From contig CM066982.1 in NCBI GenBank assembly GCA_033977485.1, positions 10,655,218-10,719,217 of the forward strand: a DNA stretch of 64,000 bases, read 5' to 3'. Of the stretch, positions 34,811 to 46,309 are shown piece after piece. The notes beneath the pieces are model-generated. The model worked only from the letters and a program-made list of their open reading frames with translations. It was not told the DNA's origin and did not search any database. The DNA is from Hydrangea macrophylla (taxonomy: Eukaryota > Streptophyta > Magnoliopsida > Cornales > Hydrangeaceae). The position numbers were made by a program, and so were the translations under genes. The number at the start of each line of letters is the position of its first letter. Positions within the stretch are counted from its first letter, which is position 1.

Positions 34811-37800
34811 ATGAGTGACGAAGAGTGAAATTTATCACCGCACACTCGACGTATGAATAACATGGCAGAAATGATGGGGAATATGGGTGACATGATCCGA
34901 AATATATTCGAATGGTTACCTCCAACACCTCTATTGGAACCAGAACCGATAGCTGTGGTGAACGTGCCTGAAAATAGGGATTTGAGATCAATATCCGAAC
35001 AGTTTGCAAGGAAGAAACCAATGGAATTTCATGGGACACCTGATACAACAATGGCAGAACATTGGGTCATGGACATGGAACGAATTTTTCGATCTATTCC
35101 GGTGTCAGATAGGGATAAGATTGAGAACTGGTGGGTAAATGTGTTAGATCAAGGAGCACCGATTACTTGGGAAGGGTTTAAGGCAGAATTCAATCGCCGA
35201 TTCTTTCCGCGAGCCGCCTACAATGCAAAGAAGCAAGAGTTTGATAACCTTAAGCAAAGAGACATGACTGTAACAGAGTATACTTCCAAGTATAACGCGT
35301 TGTTGAGGTTTGGTAAGGGTTCAGTGCCCGAAGAGGAAGATAGGGCAAGAAAATTTGAAGAGGGTTTAAGGGATAATATCCAGTTGATAGTAGAGACCTA
35401 TGAGCATTCGACTGTTACAGCAGTACAGCAGACGACGCTTGTAGCTGAAAGTGGAATAGAGAGATTGAGACAAAATCACCAAGGGAAACGAAGTCATGAG
35501 GGTGGTGACCGAAGTCAGGGGGGATCGTTTAAGAAGTCATTTTCACGAGGCTCTAGTTCTGGTTTTAATGATTCTAGGAGAGTACCAAGTAACATACCGT
35601 TGTGTTCACTTTGCAACCGACCACACACCGGTCAATGTTTTCTGACCAACTTTCAGAACAAGTTTACAGGGGGAAACAGTGTGAGTTCTGCGATCTACCC
35701 GCAACTCAAGTGCTTTGATTGTGGTACCTTAGGACACCGAGCGAAGGATTGCCCAAAGAAGCATTTTCAACAAGGGGCAAGTTCTATGGCTTCTAGTGGT
35801 TCGAAGCCTAAGCAAACTAACGACGGGGGACAAAGGATGGAGCAACGTCAAGGAAGGGCATATCAAATGAACCCAAGAGATATGACTGCTTCCGAGACAG
35901 TAGTCTCAGGTATGGTGCTTGTATGTTCACACTTAGCACGCATACTCGTCGACTCGGGATCTACGCATTCATTTGTATCGCATGCCTTTGTTAAACATTA
36001 GAATATTAAATCGGCACCGTTAGGATATGAATTGTCTATTTCTGTACCACTCAGTAAATCGATAATGACGTCTACGATATATAAGAACTGTGAGATCAAA
36101 CTAGGCGAGAAGTTGATGACCGTAGACCTTATACCGATTGCGGTGAACCATTTTGATGTGATATTGGGAATGGATTGGTTAGCTTTTAACCAAGCCACAA
36201 TAGACTGTGAACAGAAAGAGGTTAATTTTCGATCACCGGTGCATGGGAACTTTTGTTTCCAAGGGAATGGGGTTATACCGCCGCCGTATTTGATTTCAGC
36301 TATCCGGGCAGGAAGGTTATTGAAAAAGGGATGTCAAGGATTCCTATGTTCAGTGACTGATGTCTCAGCGACTGAATTAAAAGTAGAAGACATTCCGATA
36401 GTACGAGAATATCTAGATGTATTTCCTGACGACCTACCAAGTGTTTTTATTGAGAGAGAGGTTGAGCTCACCATTGAGGTTATACCAGACGCAAGACCTG
36501 TATCAAAGGCACCGTATAGAATGGCACCCATAGAATTGAAAGAGCTGAAAATTCAACTACAAGAACTACTTGACAAGGGTTTCATTCGACCAAGCATTTT
36601 GCCATGGGGAGCTCCAGTATTGTTTGTAAAGAAGAAAGATGGCTCCATGCGTATGTGTGTTGATTACCGGGAACTGAATAAGTTAATGATTAAGAACAAG
36701 TATCCACTGCCGAGAATCGATGACCTATTTGATCAACTTCGTGGGGCTCAAGTATTTTCAAAAATAGATTTGAGATCAGGTTACCATCAGTTGAAAGTGA
36801 AGGTCGAAGATGTTGAGAAAACAGCTTTCAGAACCCGCTACGGACATTATGAGTTCTTAGTCATGCCGTTTGGGGTTACGAATGCACCAGCCGCGTTCAT
36901 GGATCTTATGAATCGAGTATTCAAGGATTATTTGGATGACTTTGTGATTGTATTCATTGACGATATCCTTATCTATTCACCGAGTGAGATAGAACACGAG
37001 AACCACTTGAGGTTGATACTTCAGAGATTGCGAGAGAAACAATTATTTGGTAAATTCAAGAAATGTGAATTTTGGTTGTCTAGTATTACTTTTCTTGCTC
37101 ACGTGATTGACAAGAATGGAGAATCAGTTGATCCTTACAAAGTAGAAGTTGTATTAAATTGGCAAAGACCGACTTCCGTATCCAAAATTCGAAGTTTCTT
37201 GGGATTAGCGGGATACTACCGCCGTTTTATTGAACATTTCTCGAAGATCTCATTGCCAATGACAAAGTTAACGAGAAAGGGTGTTATCTTTGAATGGAGT
37301 CAGGAATGTGAAGACAGTTTCCAAGAGTTGAAGTCACGTTTGACGAAAGCACCGATATTGACAATACCTTCCGAAACTGAAGGATTTGTAATCTATAGTG
37401 ATGCTTTGCATCAAGGTTTGGGATGTGTACTTATGCAAGGTGGCAAGGTGATTGCCTATGATTCGAGACAATTGAAGACACATGAGGTAAATTATCCGAC
37501 TCACGATCTGGAATTAGCCGCTGTAATTCATGCGTTGAAGATTTGGAGACACTATTTATACGGGGAAAAGTGTGAGATATTCACAGACCACAAGAGTTTG
37601 AAATACATTTTCACCCAATGGGACTTGAATATGAGACAGCGAAGATGGTTGGAGTTGATGAAGGATTACGATCTTTCGATTGAGTACCATCCGGGAAAGG
37701 CGAATGTAGTGGCCGATGCATTAAGCCGAAAGACGTCGAGGAATTTAGCCGACGAGCTAACATAACAAAAAGAATTGGTAAAAGAGATGGAACGTTTGGA

Positions 37801-39286
37801 CTTGGATGTGATTCCAGAGATTAGTGGTGGCTTAACGATGGCGATTGTAGCACACCCAGATATTATTGATGAGATCAAGAAAGAACAATTTAACGATGTC
37901 TATTTGTGCAAAATGAAGGACGAGATACCTTTGGGGAGACGACCTGTTTTTGTGTTGGAATGAGGAACGTTGAAACTGGGAAATCGATTATGTATACCAA
38001 ATGTGAAAGACTTGAAAGATAGGATTCTAGAAGAAGCTCATAGTACGAAATATTCAGTGCACCCGGGAAGTAATAAGATGTACAAAAACTTAAGAGAAAA
38101 CTTCTGGTGGAAGGGTATGAAGCGTGAAGTCGCTAAGTTTGTATCTGACTGTTCGGCATGTCAACAGGTTAAAGTAGAGAGACAAGTACCCGCGGGATTA
38201 TTACAACCTTTATCTGTGTCAGAATGGAAATGGGACGAGATTACAATGGACTTTGTTTCAGGATTTCCACGATCATGTAATAAGAATGATAAGATTTGGG
38301 TTATAGTTGACCGATTAACCAAGTCAGCTCATTTTCTACCAATCAAGACGACTAAGCCTTCGAGGTTAGCAGACTTGTATGTGAAAGAGATTGTAAGACT
38401 ACATGGAGTTCCAACAGTGATTGTATCAGATCGGGATTGTAGCTTCACATCAAGGTTTTGGGGATGTTTGCAAGAAGCTATGGGTACAAAGTTGAGTTTC
38501 AGTACTGCATTTCATCCTCAGACCGACGGACAGCCAGAGCGTATGATTCAGACCTTGGAAGATATGTTGAGATTGTGTGTATTAGACTTTGGGAGTGATT
38601 GGGAGTACCACTTGCCATTAATTGAATTTGCGTACAACAACGGATTTCAATCAAGTATTGGTATGGCACCATATGAAGCTTTGTATGGCCGTAAGTGTCG
38701 ATCACCGATTTGTTGGACCGAGGTGGGAGAAAGAAAGTTGTTAGGACCTGAGTTAATACAGGTGACTATTGAGAAGGTGAAATTGATTTAGGAACGTCTT
38801 AAGGTAGCTCAGAGTTGATATAAGAGCTATGCGGACTCTAAACGTCGACCGATTAATTTTGAAGTGGGAAATTTTGTATACTTGCAAGTATCGTCTTCGA
38901 AAGGCATTGTATGATTTGGAAAGAGGGGAAAGCTCAATCCAAGATTTATAGGACCTTTTGAGATCCTAGAGAGAGTAGGTCCAGTGGCTTATCGATTGGC
39001 CTTGTCATTAGAGTTGGAACATGTGCATAACGTATTTCACGTATCGATGTTGAGACGTTGTATGAGTGATACGAGTAAGATCATAGTACCTGAACCGCTG
39101 CAGATTCAGGGAGACTTGACTTATGTAGAACAACCGGTAGAGATTCTAGATCGAAAGGAACAAGTCTTAAGAACTAAAATGATTTCGATGGTGAAGGTAT
39201 TATAGCATAGTCACACTGTTGAAGAGGCTACGTGGGAAAGTGAGGAAGACATGAGGAATGAGTATCCGTACCTGTTCGACGTATGA
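34811..39286 (+). pseudogene. Element B gag-pol polyprotein, one frame with point-mutation stops
   Basis: A single frame runs from the ATG at 34811 (next usable ATG 34853) to TGA at 39284-39286, about 1490 codons, with no frameshift. It contains the gag core (about 35000-35430), a CCHC knuckle (35711-35752), protease DSG (35951-35959), and reverse transcriptase with FIDD at 36953-36964. RNase H has its first Asp at 37400 (SDALHQ, where SDASHQ is usual) and TDHKSLKY. Integrase has a CSACQQVK zinc finger and catalytic D, D, E at 38249, 38429 and 38537 (exact D-X35-E spacing). An SH3-like region and a chromodomain-like tail follow. Internal stops are at 34826, 35999, 37763, 37961, 38789, 38816, 38912 and 39203. 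These features identify a Tekay/Del chromovirus that is probably inactive but recently so. Confidence 0.93.
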
Positions 39287-39315
39287 GGTATAAGTTTGGG
39301 GACAAACTTCCTTTT

Positions 39316-39328
39316 TGGAGGGGAGAGT
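39316..39328 (+). other. Polypurine tract (element B)
   Basis: A GGAGGGGAGAGT-type purine run directly precedes the 3' LTR start at 39329. The same run precedes the middle LTR at 32456. It is the usual plus-strand primer site. Confidence 0.8.
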
Positions 39329-41470
39329 TATCATACCCGTTCCAGAAATTTATGATTTTGAAAATGCATAATTTGAGATTTTGAAATTATTCATGCTATT
39401 AATAATTTGAGTTGAGGTTGACGGTGAGTCAACGGTAAGGTGTCAGTGAGGACACGGGAACATGGCAGTTCATATTGCATGGGCATGAGTAAATGGCATT
39501 TATATGATTTAAATGTTATTTGACTTTATCTGGTATTCCTGTGAATAGTAATTATACCTGTGTAGTATAATTCTGGTATTTTGGATACTTTAGTATATCA
39601 TTTTGAGAACTGTGGTGAGAACGTGAGTGATACGTTAATTTAAAAAGGTAGGTTTCATAGAGATTCCACAGAATATAGTTTTCGGATGTTATTTTGGACC
39701 CAAACGAAACCTAGTTGAAAACTTTTGAAATTTATAGTTTTCACTCGTAAAGTTATAAAATGGACGTGTGCGACGTTTCATGGGTTAATTAGAAGTTTGA
39801 GGAACTCGTGTGGAGGTAAGCGTGATTTTCGAAGAGTTCTTCTATAAATAGGTGGGGGGTGAGATTTTATTCTCATCCAAAACTCACAAATATCTAGAAA
39901 GAGGAGAGAGAAGGGAGATTGAGCCAATGGGCTTTGCGACGCCGATCGACGATCGTTCGTCCGTCAGATTTTCTCCAGATTCAAGATTTGAACTCGTGGA
40001 GGTAAGATCTACATTTTGATACTACTTAGGCCATGTTTGGCTAATTCTTGTAAAAATCTTAATTTTAGACTTTTGGGGAAAACCCAGTAAAACTTGTAGG
40101 AATCGTCTTAAATTTGGAATCCGACGTTTAATTAGTCCCCTAGACGATCCTTCAAAGTTTGAAGAGATTCGCACAGATCTATGAAATATATGGATTTTCA
40201 TGTTTTGAATATCAACTTTGATATTCTTGGATCCGGGCAAAATTTATGTATTAGTTAGGCCCGTTAATTATGCACGTGAAATTATATAAAAAGCACGTAT
40301 AACTGTATATGTGAGTATGTTATGTGTCTACTTGGGTCAAAAGGGAGTTTGGTGTAAATTCATCCGGGTAAGCTCCTCGAACCTTGAGGATTATGATTGT
40401 GATTGTAATGGAATTGGAATTGTGATTGTGTCTGGATTGGAGGTGGGCCCAACCAGGACACGGTACCTGGTATGGAGGAAGGCCCAACCAGTGTACGAGA
40501 TGCGTGGGAGAGGTGGGCCTCCTACGGCATCGACCGGATGAATGCGTACCACTCACCCTAGAGACTATTTCTATGTGTTTTAGATGCTTAAACCATGAAA
40601 TGTCATATAAGCATACATTTAGAATTGTGCACTCAGCATATAGCTGAGCAGTGGAGATGTACTCCATTGCAGGTAAGAAGAAAGACAAGAAGAAGCATGA
40701 GGAGTGAGGCCGTGGAATGCCGGGGAATCAACTGTTTATATTTTTTTGTTCTACTCCGAACTTGTAATAATAACCTTGAATTCGTAGTACGTTGTAATAT
40801 AATCCGAACTTAGATTTAGTACTTGTAATCCCTAGTAAACGCTCTTGTATTTATGTTTTGAATGATGGAATAGAGTGGTTATATGTTGGTTTGAAATTGG
40901 AAGAACCTTGAGTGGGAAAGCTGCAGTTTTGGGTTTGCTGATAGAAATCAGTCGACTGGTTCTTGATCCAGTCGACTGGATCTTTGTGTTGAACTGGTTA
41001 CTGCTTGTTTCGTCTGAGGTTCAGTCGACTGGGTTGAGAAAACAGTCAACTGGATGGAGCCCCAGGCCATGACATTCTGCTGGATTAGGGTACCGTCGAC
41101 TGGACATTTTCAGTCGACTGATAATTTTAGGCACCAGTCGACTGGGTCCCCGACACAGTCGACTGGATGAGCTGATATATTTTGAACCTTATATGTTTGA
41201 GATCACCAGTCGACCGGGCCCTCGATCAGTCGACTGGACCTCTGTTTTCAAAATTGTTTTCTTTTGATCAGATTCAATTGGCCAAATTTTTTTTTTTTAA
41301 CTCTGATTCTATTGGATTTTTCAACTCAGAGGGCAATGTTTCCTAAAGTTTTAAATTACTCAGGGTTGTTTTAAAGTTCTTTCCGCTGCGTATAGTTATA
41401 TGATGTTTGGATGAGCCTTGGTGGCGTGCCACGTGTCCTATTTCCACGCGTTGTGGGATGGGTCGTGACA
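39329..41470 (+). repeat. Element B 3' LTR, 2142 bp
   Basis: Nearly identical to 32456-34607. The terminal TG has become TA at the start (TATCATACCC), and the end is GGTCGTGACA at 41470. It carries the TATA box at 39843-39850 and a palindrome array at 40949-41236. Unrelated sequence begins at 41471. Confidence 0.95.
40949..41236. repeat. Palindrome array, CAGTCGACTG type (3' LTR)
   Basis: Same ten sites and spacing as the array at 34089-34376. One site (about 41043) has become CAGTCAACTG, a change at the central CpG. Confidence 0.93.
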
Positions 41471-43190
41471 CCTCATGCCACCAAGATAGATATAACAAAT
41501 GTATCATATCCATGCATCCGTGTGTGTGTGAAGTTAACAGCTATGCATCAAACCTCATTTAGAGTTATTCAAACTATTGTACCTCCAGAACTCGTAGTTT
41601 CAACTCAATTCTCACATTGGTTTACACTCAAAAAGGATTATCTCATAGAAACTTGCTTCATAAGGATCGCACATCGTATGAAAGCTTTGATGGGAGTGAT
41701 ATTCTGGTTACTTGTGCTTTCATACTTGACTCTATGAAAAATGCACATTTAGAGTGTATAGACTCACGAATAGAATGGTACTTACTAGAGGAATGAAATA
41801 CCGTGGATAACCCAATTTACACATTCATGTTTAAACCAATTCGTTAAGAATCATTAAAACTTTGAATTTTTGGTTTGTATACGATAGTCGAAGATGATGA
41901 GAGAGAGAACGTGTGTCTAAATATGCATTGAAGTTTATCTTCTTCTTTTCTTCTTTTCACATCTCTACCAACTTCCCTTCGTTGTATATGCTTCTTTTTT
42001 TCTTTTTTTTTCTTTCTTGTTTTAGCACATCCCACAACTACTCTTCTCCCACCACATACTTTGACAATTTATTCATGTTAGGAGTCCATTAGGGTCAAGG
42101 TACAAGGCTAGGGGTTTGTTTTCTCGCAATAGACTTAGAAGTATTAAATCGATGTGGGTTTAGAAGCGAAATAGCTTCTTGAATAACGGTAAAGGGATAT
42201 GTATAGATTAGGGAATGGGTAGCGATGGCTTAAATCATTTTCTTAAGTTCTTAGTTTTCGCATTTCAATGTTCATTGAGTTTAGTTGGTAGATCCTGAAC
42301 GTTCTTCTCTAATAAATAGTCAAAATGAAGAATTGATCGAGACTATTTCAACGAACTTTTATAAGCATAATCAAGAAAAACAGTTCCAATTTATGTGAGA
42401 ATTCCCTCAGAAATGAAGATTGGATAAAAAAACTCACTAAGTGTAATCAGTTTCCACTACTCATTCTTTTAGCACAACAGTTGTATTAACTCATTTTTAG
42501 GTTTTCTGCATAGCTATCAACACGTGCATATGGATGTTGGATACATGAAAGGTCAACACATGCAATCATCCTAGTGATACTAAAAAAAGTGGGTGAACTT
42601 AATTCATAAAAGAATGAGACAAATACGAATGTGTCATTGCTTCATAAACAACCAATCAGAAGTGAGAGTTCAAAGTTATTCTATCATTTAAGCTCAAACA
42701 GTTCAAAAATTTTCAAATGTTTTTCAAATTTTCCAATTTTAATTTAGATTGTATGATATTTGGAATGAAATTGTCCAGAGTGCTAAGTGTGAACATGTAC
42801 AGGTGTATATTTATCTACATCCCACCCCAACTGAAAATAACAATGTCCCCAGAAATTGATTTTCAAATGAAAATAGATGGATATCACCTGATAGAAGCAA
42901 AGCAATAACCACAATCATAGCAACCTGTAAATAACCGATACAATCTCCAACCAACCCAAATCAATAGGAATAATATAACAATCCAAACATCATCCATACA
43001 TAATAAGGTTCAAACAGGGCACAACCGCCAATCACTGGAAATATACAACAATAATAGAATAGAACAGTGATTGAAATGTCCCAAAATGTCCACAAGAGTA
43101 CCAAGATATCCAAACTAAACCAAACCAAAAGATAGAAGAGAAGATAAAAGAACAGAAATACAATAAAAAAATCCAAAAAACCAACATACA
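41471..43190. other. Intergenic DNA without recognisable features
   Basis: AT-rich sequence with short homopolymers (a T-rich tract around 41940-42015). The small reading frames have no recognisable domains. The 3' LTR of the second Athila element could lie here, but no copy of the sequence at 52.0-52.9 kb was found. Confidence 0.5.
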
Positions 43191-44330
43191 CTAATCGATC
43201 GCTAACGGGTCATCATCGCCAGCATCAGAGGGAATCTTGATGGAGGCAGTAGGTGGTGGAGGAGGTAGAGGTGGTGGAGCAGAAGATGATGGGTCAAATG
43301 TGGGTGGTGCAGCTGGGGTCTGAGAAGAGGGTATATATAGAGAGTAGGCCACCCCCAACTGCACCAGTAATGTGTCAAGCTGTGTAACCAGCTGATCAAC
43401 CTTGCCCTCAAGTCATATCCGTGCCTCCCTCTTCCCCAAGAGCAATGTATAGAGAGTCTGGAGGGATATAGATTCGACCCTCCCTGGGTATGAGCCTGAG
43501 ATCACTATCTTAGCTCAAACTACTACACAGTAGCAATGGGATCCTCATCCTCCTCGGTATCTAGATCTTTAGCCTCAGTAGGCATCCCAGAAACAACTCC
43601 CTCAATGTCTGTCCCACCTCTCTTCTTCTTCTTTGCTCCAACTTTCTCTTTTCCTTTCCCTTTTCTCTTTCTCTTCTGGACATCTGAGCGGCGGGTTGCT
43701 GTCTCCCCAAATCTGCTAGAAGAGGCCTGAAATGTGTCGGTGGGGAGTGGGAGCAAACCAGATTGAGCAAACCATAGTGCGTGGGCTGAACCAGAAACTC
43801 AATATATAAATGCGGGAGGCAAACCCGCTTTCCTGTCGCAATAGAATACAACACCCGGACATACCACGGTGCCATCTTCTCATGATATGAAGTCATGAAG
43901 ATGTAATTGCATAGCACCAGGTGGAGCATGTGGTAGTCGTCGGTCAAGTGCTGATCCTCGATAAGTGATGAGCCATTCTAGAACTGGACGACCCCGCCTA
44001 TAATCTCCTGTACTATTGTGGCATGAGGGATCTCAGGAGCTACCAGTCTCTGCGAACAGTCACACTCAGGCTCCTCAAGAACTCCGAGCGCTGCGGCCAA
44101 CGTGGCAGGACTGAATATAATCTCCCGACCGTGGAAGAATGAACGATATGAATGGAGTGACTGGGTCCTTGATCATGGTAGCAGAGGCCTCTCTCACCTA
44201 AGAGATATTTGTACCAAGACTGGTCAAAAATATTCCAGAACCCAAGATCGGGTACCGGGTTTGGAATGGTCAAGTCAAGGGCTTTTCCCTGTGGTACCCA
44301 GTTGTGGGGTTCATGGCGACGATCCTAAAA
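43191..44330 (-). pseudogene. Putative plant transposon protein-like reading frame, decayed
   Basis: Reading from an ATG near 44324 with two frame changes gives about 380 residues. The core includes GREIIFSPATLAAALGVLEE, a LTDDYHMLHLVLCNYIF segment and SIATGKRVCLP, reminiscent of the putative plant transposon protein domain often found with Athila-type elements. A lysine/arginine-rich nuclear-localisation-like run (KRKRKGKGKEKVGAKKKKR), an acidic patch, a coiled-coil-like LEGKVDQLVTQLDTLLVQLG segment and a proline-rich tail follow, to a stop at 43191. In-frame stops at the QF/NG junction and after REARI fit CAG-to-TAG and CGA-to-TGA changes. A pyrimidine-rich tract ending in AG just before the ATG looks like a splice acceptor. 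The function of this family is unknown. Confidence 0.55.
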
Positions 44331-44402
44331 TTAAAAATGAGAAGAGAGGACAAATTAAAGTTGGAAGAATAGAACAAAAGAAAGAATCTGTCACTGCATA
44401 TG

Positions 44403-44935
44403 TTCGATCAATCGAACCTTACTCGATCCATTGAACAAGGCCAGGTTCAATCTCTTGAGCCCAGCTCGATCAATCGAGCACAGAAGAACGTATAGACAAG
44501 AGAAAAACACAGAAATGAAAAACAAACAAAAACTCTATGACTAAGATGACTATTAAGTGGTCGTAGGACCAATGGGGGGCACCCCCTGTAATTTATAATA
44601 GTAAAAAGAATTGAGGAGGGCCATGAGGACCTTACTCGGGAAAAGGATAGTAGAGAGGGAGAGGTGATGATGATGATGATTTGGGGGGTGACTAGGGTCT
44701 CCAATTGATGTGTGGGAGCACGGGAGAACCCAAATCGTCGGAGTTTTTTCTCTCTGTTGTCAATCGCTTGAGGGTGAGGGAGAGAAAGAGACTAAAGAAG
44801 TGTACACTGATGCCTCATTAAAATACAATTCTCGATCGATCGAACTTTACTGTCAATCGATTGAGGCTTGTTCAAGTGCTTGAGGATTCTTAACCGTCGA
44901 TCGATCGAGGGTGGGTGGTTCGATTAATCCAACAC
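44403..44935. repeat. Two clusters of TTCGATCGATCGAA-type palindromes
   Basis: Cluster 1 has sites starting at 44403, 44422, 44446 and 44465 (pair steps 19 and 19). Cluster 2 has sites at about 44831, 44852, 44871, 44896 and 44919, with a lone site near 44759. Sites are variants of TTCGATCGATCGAA or CTCGATCAATCGAG. They match the two clusters at 52.1 and 52.7 kb in type and spacing. They lie just upstream (- strand) of the frame at 43191-44330. Confidence 0.85.
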
Positions 44936-46309
44936 AAAATTTCAATGACTTTTTGAATTAGTGAACCTGTATACCCCTAACTAGCAGAAACTGATCTGGA
45001 CAAACAGAATAGTCTAAAAGCAGGGCAAACCCAGAACATGTAAGCCAGAATTGATCATCATAGTAATATAATGTTGCAAATTTTATAAATATAAATTCAA
45101 ATGGCATCCTTTTGCATAATTTTGTCCCCCAACTTTGTACTTGAGACCTTATTATAAAGAAAAACTAGAATTAAAACTGAAAATAACAAAGTTTTTGCCT
45201 ACGAATGCACTTCAATTGCTAAAACACGGATAAATGAAAAACTACAATTGAAGTGAACCACTATTCTTCGAGCATGAAAACTTCCTCTTTCACAATTTCT
45301 TCATACTTTGCCAAATCTTCAAAAAATGGAGTCCAAACTCGATAATTCACGATTCTAGAAGGTTCTGAAAGCGTCGAGAATATCATCGGATGTGTCTGAA
45401 ACCTCCAAAGAATAGAAAACACAAACAAGAGGTGATCTCGGTGAGCCTGACGACGTCATAGATAAAGGAGTGTGACTACTCAGCTGTTCCTTCTCTTGCG
45501 GTGGAGTACCAGGAGACTCGATGGGAGGTCCATGAAACAGCAAGTGCGGAGGGAACACTGGCAAAACATTATGGTTCATAGTGATAATCCTGGACAAGGA
45601 AAAATAGAATAAAACAAAAGGAAAAAAAATAAGGCTAGGAAAACAAGGAATAGAAACAAATGAAACAACTGAGATAAAAAGAAGTAAACAAAGGAGAATA
45701 TGACATTGTCCGAACCTCACTATTGGCATGGATGCGCAGCGTACACTAGCTGGTAAAGGACATTGAAGCATGAACAACAAGTAGCTTAGGTGCACATAGA
45801 GGTATGGGACCAGCTCGAGAATGAGAAACTCATCGACAAAAGTGAAAACAACGTTGTGGCATTCAGGCACAACATCTTGTAAGTCATTCTCGTCTCAAGG
45901 TTCCCACATCGAGTCATTCTCCTACTACTCTAGGAGTGCATCGTCAACCTCACCAACAAAGTAACCTTCTACTTCTCCTTCTTCTTCAGGGAGCTCCATA
46001 TTTTCAAAATGATTGATGTAGAGGAGAGCAGGTGGGTAAGGAATATATCCTTGAGATATGTTAATGAAAACATTTGCATCTGGCCCTTTATATGGTAAAA
46101 AGGCAGAATGCGACCTCCTTAGCTGTCCATGGAGGGTTTTGATATTCAGAATCAACCCAAGATCCTATCGAATGGACATCATCATCTCTCATTTTGGGAC
46201 CTGCAGTGGAGTAATATGAGGAGTAGTAGATTAAGAATAACGTCACATTCAAGAAGAAAAATTAAACAAAAATAGCAGAAAATGAACAAAATGCAAGAAA
46301 GAAAAAGGT
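44936..46309 (-). other. Region downstream of Athila-2 pol, env-position, no recognised protein
   Basis: On the - strand this follows integrase, where Athila elements may carry a poorly conserved third reading frame. Short coding-like pieces are visible: an acidic stretch at 46155-45925 and an NYRVWTPFFEDLAKYEE piece near 45340-45250. Pyrimidine tracts ending in AG directly before ATGAACC (near 45600 and again near 44330) suggest splicing. None of it can be joined into a convincing protein, and the 171-codon frame at 45355-45870 is partly intron-like. Confidence 0.35.

Larger units (their letters stand above)
31744..41470 (+). mobile_element. Tekay/Del-like element B in tandem form (truncated copy - LTR - internal - LTR)
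   Basis: A 712-bp fragment of the element's 3' internal region (31744-32455) is followed by an LTR (32456-34607), a complete internal region (34608-39328) and a second LTR (39329-41470). 31744-32455 aligns without gaps to 38617-39328. The middle LTR is thus both the 3' LTR of a truncated upstream copy and the 5' LTR of the complete one. As expected, no 5-bp duplication brackets 32456-41470 (AGAGT on the left, CCTCA on the right). LTRs and the repeated segment are almost identical, so the insertion is recent. Confidence 0.92.

Noticed and set aside
34811..39286. Fungal-type repeat-induced point mutation as the cause of the stops
   Set aside because: The genome is a plant, where RIP is not known. 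Deamination of methylated cytosines gives the same pattern.
41411..41737. 108-codon frame at the 3' LTR boundary
   Set aside because: It starts inside the LTR and runs into unrelated flanking DNA; no domain or conservation supports it.
45355..45870. 171-codon frame as an envelope-like protein
   Set aside because: Its hydrophobic middle coincides with a pyrimidine-rich tract ending in AG that looks like an intron, so the apparent membrane segments are probably artefacts.
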